From NCBI GenBank assembly GCA_905193155.1, contig CAJJNQ010000061.1, positions 1 through 11,421 of the forward strand: a stretch of DNA of 11,421 nucleotides, given 5' to 3'. This stretch comes from an uncultured Christensenella sp. GTDB taxonomy: Bacteria; Bacillota; Clostridia; Christensenellales; UBA1750. The first letter of the stretch is position 1; every line of letters begins with the position of its first letter. The notes below the pieces were generated by a model. It was not told where the DNA came from, ran no database searches, and was given only the letters and a program-made list of their open reading frames with translations. Of the stretch, positions 6,416 to 11,421 are shown in pieces. The position numbers were made by a program, and so were the translations under genes.

Positions 6416-7153
6416 ATGAAAAAATATGTCAGATGCGAATTCGGGCACTATTACGACCCGAGCAAATATGAATCCTGCCCGCACTGCTTTGCAAGATCGG
6501 CGGGTCTGGGCGAGGAAATGACCGTGGCCAAATCCCCAATCGATGAAAAGGTGGATAAGGCCTATGGCTTGAACGATGCGGATGCGGAGGAGCCGATCCA
6601 GGCGCCTGCCCGCCGCCGCGCGCCGGATGTGCGTCCCGCTTATGCGGAACCAGCCGCGCCGGTGGAGAGAACCGCGCCGGTCCGTGCGGAAGAACCGGTC
6701 AGAAAACCGGCGGCTCCCGTGCAGGACGAAATGTTTTATGCCCCGGCGGAGCCCGCGCCGCAGGACGAGGATCCCGTCACCGTGGCCAAGCTGGAGCAGC
6801 AGACCGGCGTCAACCCGCCCGTGGGCTGGCTGGTCGAAATCGCAGGCCCCAATAAGGGCAAGACCTTTGAAATTCACGCCGAGCGCAATACGCTGGGGCG
6901 TTCGTCTGCGATGGACATCTGCCTGAAGGGGGACGTGGGCATTTCCCGCGATACCAACGGCGTGGTGTCCTATAATCCCCGCAACCGGGATTTCCACATC
7001 ATTCCCGGCGAGGGCAAGGCGATTATCTATCTCAACGGCAGAGAGCTGATGGGGCCGGAGGAACTGTGCCCCTATGACCGCGTGGAGATCAGTGATACGG
7101 CGCTGGTGTTCGTGCCGCTGTGCGGCGAACAGTTCTGCTGGGAAGAGGTTTGA
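6416..7153 (+). CDS. Zinc-ribbon FHA-domain protein
   Basis: Soluble 245-aa adaptor without signal peptide or membrane helix. Residues 7-24 form a short Cys/His cluster (C7, H11, C21, C24 in a C-x3-H-x9-C-x2-C pattern) that probably binds zinc. About residues 55-115 are a low-complexity Ala/Pro/Arg/Glu linker. Residues 137-240 are an FHA domain with GRSS (161-164) and ISRDTN (176-181). The His of the usual SRxH is missing, and the NGT motif is only NGRE (207-210). This matches my memory of a Firmicutes family opening CxxGHFYD and carrying SRxxN/H, but no database was searched. Two Thr-Val sites, EEMTVAK (33-39) and DEDPVTVAK (117-125), resemble those of the PP2C tether and may be kinase targets, as in mycobacterial GarA. 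GGAGG at 6402-6406 lies 9 nt before the ATG; the upstream gene ends 15 bp away. Confidence 0.85.
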   Translation: MKKYVRCEFGHYYDPSKYESCPHCFARSAGLGEEMTVAKSPIDEKVDKAYGLNDADAEEPIQAPARRRAPDVRPAYAEPAAPVERTAPVRAEEPVRKPAAPVQDEMFYAPAEPAPQDEDPVTVAKLEQQTGVNPPVGWLVEIAGPNKGKTFEIHAERNTLGRSSAMDICLKGDVGISRDTNGVVSYNPRNRDFHIIPGEGKAIIYLNGRELMGPEELCPYDRVEISDTALVFVPLCGEQFCWEEV

Positions 7154-7218
7154 GTTTGCTTTTCTCCGACGCATGGAGCGGGCGGAGCATTTCGGCAAGT
7201 TAGGGCGGTGTAAGACTT

Positions 7219-9105
7219 TTGAGCAGATATTCAATCTGTCTTGGCTGTATGCAGGAAAAGGGGGACGCGGAAGTCTGCCCTTATTGCGGCTATCGCGAGG
7301 GTACGCCGCCTTTGGCCCCGCATTATCTTCGTCCGGGAACCGTGCTGGCGGGAAAATATCTCGTCGGGCGGGGCCTGGGTCACGGCGGGTTCGGCACGAC
7401 CTATATCGCGAGGGATCAGGTGCTGGGCATCAAGCTTGCCATTAAGGAATATCTTCCACAGGACTGCGCTTCCCGCGCGCCGGGCAGCAACATGGTGGTT
7501 CCTTTTTCCGGCGATGGCGCCAAGCGCTTTGCCGACGGCTTGGAGTCCTTTTTGCAGGAGGCGCGCACGCTGGCGCGCTTTGACGGCTCCCCTAATATTG
7601 TCGGCGTGCGCGATTTTTTCACCGAAAACGGCACGGCCTACCTGGTGATGAACTACCTGGAAGGCATCACGCTCAAGCAGTACCTGGTGCGCAGCGGCGG
7701 CAAGCCCGTGCCTTTTGAAAAAATGCTGGGAATTTTGCTGCCGGTCATGGATGCGCTGCGCACGGTGCACGCCGCAGGACTTTTGCACCGAGACGTCAGT
7801 CCCGACAACATTTTTTTGACCACGTCGGGGCAGGTGACGCTGATTGATTTCGGCGCGGCGCGGCAATCGATGAACCTGAATGTGCAGAATGTGCAGCAGC
7901 AGTCTGTCTCCGTCATTTTGAAGCCCGGTTATGCGCCGGAGGAGCAGTATCGCTCACACGGCCGTCAGGGTCCCTGGACCGATATCTATGCGCTGGGCGC
8001 GACGATGTACCGCACGCTCACCGGACGCATTCCGCCCGAAGCGCTCGACCGCCTGGAGAACGATACTTTGGTGCCGCCCTCCAAGTTGGGCATCCGCATT
8101 CCGGCCTATGCCGAGGAGGCCATTCTGCGCGCCATGGCGGTGCATGCCGAGAATCGCTTCCAGACGGTGGATGAATTCCGAGCGGCGCTTCTGAAAGGCG
8201 CGCAGCAGCCCGCAAGGCCGGTGCGCGACCAATCCGCGCAGGAGCCTGTCCGCCGCAGAGAGCCTGCCCCTGCGCCCTCCCGCGCGGAGCGCGCACAGCA
8301 GACGCAGCAGAAAAAGGCAAAGAAGAAAAAGCGCGCCGGGACAGTGGTGCTGCTGGTGCTGGTCGCCCTGCTGCTGATTGCGGTGCTGCTGTTTGTGTAT
8401 TACATGACGCAAGTAGCGGGAAATCCGCAGATTTCGTTGCGGTCGGAGGAGCCTTCGTCTACGCAGCAGACCGAAGCTACGCCAACCCTCACGCCGTCGC
8501 AGACGGAAGAGACGCAGCCTTCGGTCACGCCAAGTCCGTCCCCCAGCCCCACGCCCATTGACCCTGCGTTGCTGCCCTTTATTGAGGGGACGACGGAACA
8601 GAGCGCGGCGACGGATTTTGTACCGGCGAAGAATCGCCGCATCGTTGCGGAAGAAGAGGGACAGCAGACCATTTGGATCACCGGACGGGCACCGTCTGCG
8701 GCAACGAAGATACTGGTTGCACAGTTTGTCTATGACGAGGTCAATCAAGCCGCTGTGGGTGGCGTTTACGGATATTATCAGGATGACCAGGGGAACCTTC
8801 GCTATGCTTCGATGGAGGAGGGCGGCTCCGATCTGCTGATGCTCCCGGCGGAGTGCGTCGTGGGCGCAAAGTTCAGCGGTATGCTCGGCGCCAGTCGGGT
8901 CTATGCCGTTAATTACTCCGGCACGATCAGCGGTGTGAAGATGAAGGACGCCGTCGTCGTCAGCTGCGAATCGGGCTATGCCTTCTACGAAAAGGGCAAG
9001 GGCCTTGTGCTGATTCAGAGCGATTTTGACAGCGGAGATGTGCTTTACCGCATTGTTTCCGATGAACCGGACAATAAGGGCATTTATTCGGAATATGTTG
9101 ACTGA
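7219..9105 (+). CDS. Zinc-ribbon transmembrane Ser/Thr protein kinase with extracytoplasmic sensor-like domain
   Basis: Predicted 628-aa eukaryotic-type kinase phosphorylating proteins on Ser/Thr. Order: zinc ribbon (C7, C10, C20, C23); kinase domain about 46-325 with glycine loop GLGHGGFG (52-59), Lys76 in AIKEY, helix-C Glu114, HRDVSPDN (190-197), DFG (210-212) and APE (239-241); basic Gln/Pro linker ending KKAKKKKR (365-372); membrane helix about 375-396; Thr/Pro spacer to about 447; outer domain about 455-628. HRD is followed by VS rather than the LK usual in Ser/Thr kinases, which I recall as typical of this zinc-ribbon family. The activation loop has Ser but no Thr. There are no PASTA repeats, so the trigger is not the peptidoglycan binding typical of PrkC. 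The start is TTG 7219: an in-frame stop lies at 7201-7203, no ATG or GTG follows before C7, and AGGGCGGTG (7202-7210) is a plausible ribosome binding site. The 65 bp before it show no terminator. Confidence 0.9.
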   Translation: MSRYSICLGCMQEKGDAEVCPYCGYREGTPPLAPHYLRPGTVLAGKYLVGRGLGHGGFGTTYIARDQVLGIKLAIKEYLPQDCASRAPGSNMVVPFSGDGAKRFADGLESFLQEARTLARFDGSPNIVGVRDFFTENGTAYLVMNYLEGITLKQYLVRSGGKPVPFEKMLGILLPVMDALRTVHAAGLLHRDVSPDNIFLTTSGQVTLIDFGAARQSMNLNVQNVQQQSVSVILKPGYAPEEQYRSHGRQGPWTDIYALGATMYRTLTGRIPPEALDRLENDTLVPPSKLGIRIPAYAEEAILRAMAVHAENRFQTVDEFRAALLKGAQQPARPVRDQSAQEPVRRREPAPAPSRAERAQQTQQKKAKKKKRAGTVVLLVLVALLLIAVLLFVYYMTQVAGNPQISLRSEEPSSTQQTEATPTLTPSQTEETQPSVTPSPSPSPTPIDPALLPFIEGTTEQSAATDFVPAKNRRIVAEEEGQQTIWITGRAPSAATKILVAQFVYDEVNQAAVGGVYGYYQDDQGNLRYASMEEGGSDLLMLPAECVVGAKFSGMLGASRVYAVNYSGTISGVKMKDAVVVSCESGYAFYEKGKGLVLIQSDFDSGDVLYRIVSDEPDNKGIYSEYVD

Positions 9106-9135
9106 TCCTGTGAGACGGAAAGAAGGATGGTTCAG

Positions 9136-10062
9136 ATGAAGATTGCGGAAAGTGCGCTGGAACTGGTTGGCCATACGCCGCTGGTGCGCCTGCATAAGAT
9201 AGCGGCGCTGCACGGGAGCGAAAATCCTGTCGTCGCCAAGCTCGAACGTTTCAATCCCGTAGGCAGCGCCAAAGACCGCGTTGCGCTGCGCATGATTGAG
9301 GATGCAGAGCGCTGCGGGGCGCTCAAGCCCGGTGCACTCATCATCGAGCCCACCAGCGGCAACACCGGCGTGGGGCTGGCCATGGCGGCTGCCTGCAAGG
9401 GTTATCCGCTGGTGCTGACCATGCCCGCCTCCATGTCCGTCGAGCGCCGCGCACTGCTGACGGCGATGGGGGCACAGATCGTGCTGACCGATGCGACTCT
9501 TGGCATGAGCGGTGCGGTGAGTAAGGCGGAAGAGTTGATGCGGCAGCACCCCGGCGCGTTCATGCCCTCTCAGTTTGACAATCCGTCCAACCCTGCCGCG
9601 CACGAGACCACGGCGGAGGAAATCTGGGCCGATACCGAGGGGAAAGTGGATGTGTTCGTCGCCACCGTCGGCACCGGCGGTACGGCCTGCGGCACGGGCC
9701 GGGTGCTTAAATCTCATAAGCCCGGCGTTCGAGTCGTCGCGGTGGAGCCTGCGGAATCGCCGCTGCTCTCCGGCGGAAAGGCCGGTCCGCACGGCATTCA
9801 GGGCATCGGCGCGAACTTTATCCCCGGCAACTACGATCCGTCGGTTGTGGATGAAGTGATGACGGTTTCCACCGAAGAAGCCTATGCCTTCGGCAGGGAG
9901 CTGGCGCGGGAAGAGGGAATGCTGTGCGGCATTTCCTCCGGCGCGGCGCTGGCGGCGGCGGTTGAGTTGTCCAAACGCCCGGAAATGACGGGCAAGACCA
10001 TTGTCGCGCTGCTGCCCGATACGGGCGAGCGCTATCTTTCCACCCCAATGTTCAAGGAGTAA
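9136..10062 (+). CDS. cysK: Cysteine synthase (O-acetylserine sulfhydrylase)
   Basis: PLP enzyme making cysteine from O-acetylserine and sulfide in the cytoplasm. At 308 aa it has normal length and all landmarks: GHTPLVRL (12-19, usually GNTPLVRL), PLP lysine Lys47 in NPVGSAKDR, the substrate loop TSGNTG (73-78), the phosphate-binding GTGGT (179-183) and GISSGA (265-270). The start is ATG 9136, giving MKIAESALEL, because AGAAGG (9121-9126) is 9 nt away; ATG 9127 would abut that site. It follows the kinase by 30 bp without a terminator and precedes mnmA by 8 bp. CysM or a cystathionine synthase is possible, but the motifs favour the CysK group. Confidence 0.93.
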   Translation: MKIAESALELVGHTPLVRLHKIAALHGSENPVVAKLERFNPVGSAKDRVALRMIEDAERCGALKPGALIIEPTSGNTGVGLAMAAACKGYPLVLTMPASMSVERRALLTAMGAQIVLTDATLGMSGAVSKAEELMRQHPGAFMPSQFDNPSNPAAHETTAEEIWADTEGKVDVFVATVGTGGTACGTGRVLKSHKPGVRVVAVEPAESPLLSGGKAGPHGIQGIGANFIPGNYDPSVVDEVMTVSTEEAYAFGRELAREEGMLCGISSGAALAAAVELSKRPEMTGKTIVALLPDTGERYLSTPMFKE

Positions 10063-10070
10063 ATGAAATT

Positions 10071-11150
10071 ATGGCAAAGCGCATCATCGTCGGCATGTCC
10101 GGCGGCGTCGATTCGTCCGTTGCAGCCCTGCTTCTCAAGGAGCAGGGTTACGATGTATTGGGCGTTTTTATGAAAAACTGGGAGGAAAAGGACGATTCCG
10201 GCCTCTGCACGGCCACGCAGGATTATGAAGACGTGCGCGCCGTCTGCGACGAAATCGGCATTCCCTATTATACCGTTAACTTCACCCGCGAATATTGGGA
10301 TCGCGTTTTTTCACATTTTTTGGAGGAATATCAGCGTGGGCGCACGCCGAATCCCGATGTGCTCTGCAACCGCGAGATCAAGTTCCGCGCCTTCCTCGAT
10401 TTTGCGATGAAAAACGGCGCGGACGGCATTGCCACGGGGCATTTCTGCCGGTTGGACAAGACGGACGGAAGGATGCGTCTGCTGCGCGGCGCGGACAGCA
10501 ATAAGGATCAAACCTACTTTCTCTATATGCTCTCACAGGAACAGCTGCGCAACGCCATGTTCCCCGTGGGGCACCTGACCAAGGCCGAAGTGCGTCAAAT
10601 CGCCCGCGAGCACGGCCTGGATACCGCAGAGAAGAAGGACTCCACCGGCGTGTGCTTCATCGGCGAGCGCAATTTCAAGAAATTCCTGAGTGGTTTTCTG
10701 CCCGCGCAGCCGGGCGATATGGTTACGCCCGAAGGCGAGATCGTCGGCCATCACGACGGGCTGATGTACTATACCCTCGGCCAGCGCAAGGGGCTGGGCA
10801 TCGGCGGAAGGGGAGACGGCCGCTCCTGGTTTGTCATCGACAAGGATCTGGAGCACAACCGCCTCATCGTCTGCCAGGGCGGGGACGACAGCCATCTGTT
10901 TACCAATGTGCTGCACGCTTCGCAGATGACCTTTATCGCGGGAGAAGCGCCTGCGCAGAGCTTTGAATGCACCGCTAAGGTGCGCTACCGCCAGCCGGAT
11001 CAGCGCTGCCGCGTGGAAATGCAGGGCGACAATGCGACGGTTACCTTTGAAAATCCGCAGCGCGCCGTGACTCCGGGACAGTCTGTCGTGCTCTATCAGG
11101 GTGAAGAATGCCTGGGCGGCGGCATCATTGAAACCACGGAAATGGCTTGA
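10071..11150 (+). CDS. mnmA: tRNA-specific 2-thiouridylase
   Basis: Inserts sulfur at position 2 of the wobble uridine (U34) in Lys, Glu and Gln tRNAs, using ATP to activate the base and sulfur relayed from a cysteine desulfurase. The 359-aa length is typical. Visible are the PP-loop SGGVDSS (10-16), PNPDVLCNREIKF (93-105) with catalytic Cys99, DQTYFLY (146-152), STGVCFIGER (191-200) with the second catalytic Cys195, and GQRKGLGIGG (237-246), then the C-terminal beta-barrel. AAGGAG (10054-10059) inside the end of cysK is 11 nt from the ATG, so the two are probably co-translated. The pairing with cysteine synthase fits sulfur supply, but no desulfurase gene is in the window. The 16S rRNA operon begins just downstream. 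Confidence 0.97.
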   Translation: MAKRIIVGMSGGVDSSVAALLLKEQGYDVLGVFMKNWEEKDDSGLCTATQDYEDVRAVCDEIGIPYYTVNFTREYWDRVFSHFLEEYQRGRTPNPDVLCNREIKFRAFLDFAMKNGADGIATGHFCRLDKTDGRMRLLRGADSNKDQTYFLYMLSQEQLRNAMFPVGHLTKAEVRQIAREHGLDTAEKKDSTGVCFIGERNFKKFLSGFLPAQPGDMVTPEGEIVGHHDGLMYYTLGQRKGLGIGGRGDGRSWFVIDKDLEHNRLIVCQGGDDSHLFTNVLHASQMTFIAGEAPAQSFECTAKVRYRQPDQRCRVEMQGDNATVTFENPQRAVTPGQSVVLYQGEECLGGGIIETTEMA

Positions 11151-11156
11151 TTCAGG

Positions 11157-11197
11157 CGCTTTCTGTGGACAAATCGGGAAAGAGCCCACAGAAAGCG
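11157..11197 (+). other. 12-bp perfect hairpin after mnmA, without a U-tract
   Basis: CGCTTTCTGTGG (11157-11168) pairs exactly with CCACAGAAAGCG (11186-11197) around a 17-nt loop. It begins 7 nt after the mnmA stop codon, where a terminator would sit, but it is followed by AAAAAAAC rather than T residues, and there is no T-run for the opposite strand either. It may stabilise the mRNA 3' end, act with Rho, or be an atypical terminator. Confidence 0.7.
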
Positions 11198-11247
11198 AAA
11201 AAAACTTCAAAAAAGGTGTTGACAAAACAAGCGACATTTGGTATGAT
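11198..11247 (+). promoter_or_regulatory. rRNA operon promoter with UP-like A-tracts
   Basis: TTGACA (11219-11224), a 17-bp spacer and TATGAT (11242-11247) form a near-consensus sigma-A promoter. TG at 11239-11240, one base before the -10 box, gives an extended -10. Upstream, A7 (11198-11204) and A6 (11209-11214) are spaced about one helical turn apart, as in UP elements that bind the RNA polymerase alpha subunit. Transcription would begin near 11254, possibly at a G, as in GTP-sensitive rRNA promoters of Bacillus. The position ahead of 16S rRNA makes the role clear. Confidence 0.92.
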
Positions 11248-11253
11248 GAATAA

Positions 11254-11401
11254 GTCGTCAGCGATGAGGCAAACTTCTTAACGGGCGATATGCGAACCTT
11301 GAAAACGATACATAAAGAATGACAAGGAACTTAAAGTTTTAAGTCAATTCCAATACGGACAAGAAATAAACGCAAAGCGAAAGCTTGAGCGAATAGAGAT
11401 C
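11254..11401 (+). other. Pre-16S rRNA leader
   Basis: About 148 nt between the inferred transcript start and mature 16S, with no open reading frame of note. ACCTTGAAAAC (11296-11306) resembles the conserved Firmicutes rRNA leader motif related to boxA antitermination sites. A hairpin with a GAAA tetraloop lies at 11371-11391. The segment should be removed during 16S maturation. Confidence 0.7.
11371..11391 (+). other. GNRA-tetraloop hairpin just upstream of mature 16S
   Basis: AAGC (11375-11378) and GCTT (11383-11386) close a GAAA loop, and CGC (11371-11373) pairs with GCG (11389-11391) beyond a small internal loop. It ends about 10 nt before the mature 16S 5' end and could be a processing or assembly signal. 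Confidence 0.5.
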
Positions 11402-11421
11402 AAATATGAGAGTTTGATCCT
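11402..11421 (+). rRNA. rrs: 16S ribosomal RNA, 5' end only (partial)
   Basis: AGAGTTTGATCCT at 11409-11421 is the universal 5' segment of bacterial 16S rRNA (the site of the common 27F primer). By analogy with E. coli numbering, where this segment starts at position 8, the mature end is placed near 11402. The gene runs out of the window after 20 nt. Confidence 0.95.

Noticed and set aside
4013..7234. A 3.2-kb open frame on the minus strand, opposite the PP2C, protease-FHA and FHA genes
   Set aside because: It mirrors three clearly recognised + strand genes in GC-rich sequence; its His/Arg-rich translation shows no known domain and it has no sensible start signals.
3965..9105. Type VI or type VII secretion locus, suggested by kinase + PP2C + FHA genes
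   Set aside because: No structural, ATPase, WXG100 or toxin genes are present in the window, so only the signalling part can be claimed.
7954..9792. Long minus-strand open frame across the kinase and cysK
   Set aside because: It spans two well-supported + strand genes and their spacer; its translation is Arg/His-rich and unrecognisable.
11329..11344. Near-palindrome ACTTAAA-GT-TTTAAGT in the rRNA leader
   Set aside because: The arms are AU-rich and the loop is only 2 nt, so it is weak as an RNA hairpin; kept only as part of the leader.
1..11421. CRISPR arrays, insertion sequences, tRNA genes, phage genes
   Set aside because: Looked for regularly spaced repeats, transposase motifs, cloverleaf sequences and integrase motifs; none seen.

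Overview
The window looks like chromosomal DNA from a GC-rich Gram-positive bacterium, most likely in the class Clostridia. The evidence is strong AGGAGG-type ribosome binding sites, intrinsic terminators, a decarboxylase-tmk neighbourhood like yaaO-tmk of Bacillus subtilis, and a zinc-ribbon Ser/Thr kinase plus zinc-ribbon FHA protein of a kind common in Firmicutes. I cannot assign a genus. All convincing genes are on the + strand.

Layout. Bases 1-1260 hold two separately terminated genes: a GNAT acetyltransferase (83-604) and a two-helix membrane protein with a bacterial PH-like tail (725-1222). Each is bounded by a hairpin plus T-run terminator. Bases 1277-3877 hold a PLP-dependent Orn/Lys/Arg-decarboxylase-family enzyme fused in frame to a HAD phosphatase, followed 12 bp later by thymidylate kinase (tmk).

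A sigma-A-type promoter at 3900-3928 opens the most interesting block (3965-9105): a membrane-anchored PP2C phosphatase, a secreted trypsin-like protease joined through one membrane helix to a cytoplasmic FHA domain, a soluble zinc-ribbon FHA protein, and a zinc-ribbon Ser/Thr kinase with one membrane helix and an outer sensor-like domain. This reads as one phosphothreonine signalling circuit: a kinase (writer), a PP2C (eraser) and two FHA readers. An acidic-Pro-x-Thr-Val motif repeats in the cytoplasmic tails of the phosphatase and the soluble FHA protein, and may be the phosphorylated site. No secretion-system structural genes are visible.

Cysteine synthase (9136-10062) and the tRNA 2-thiouridylase mnmA (10071-11150) follow closely with no terminator between, so they may belong to the same transcript. 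The window ends with an rRNA operon start: an A-tract UP-like element, TTGACA-17-TATGAT promoter, about 148 nt of pre-16S leader, and the first 20 nt of 16S rRNA, including AGAGTTTGATCCT.
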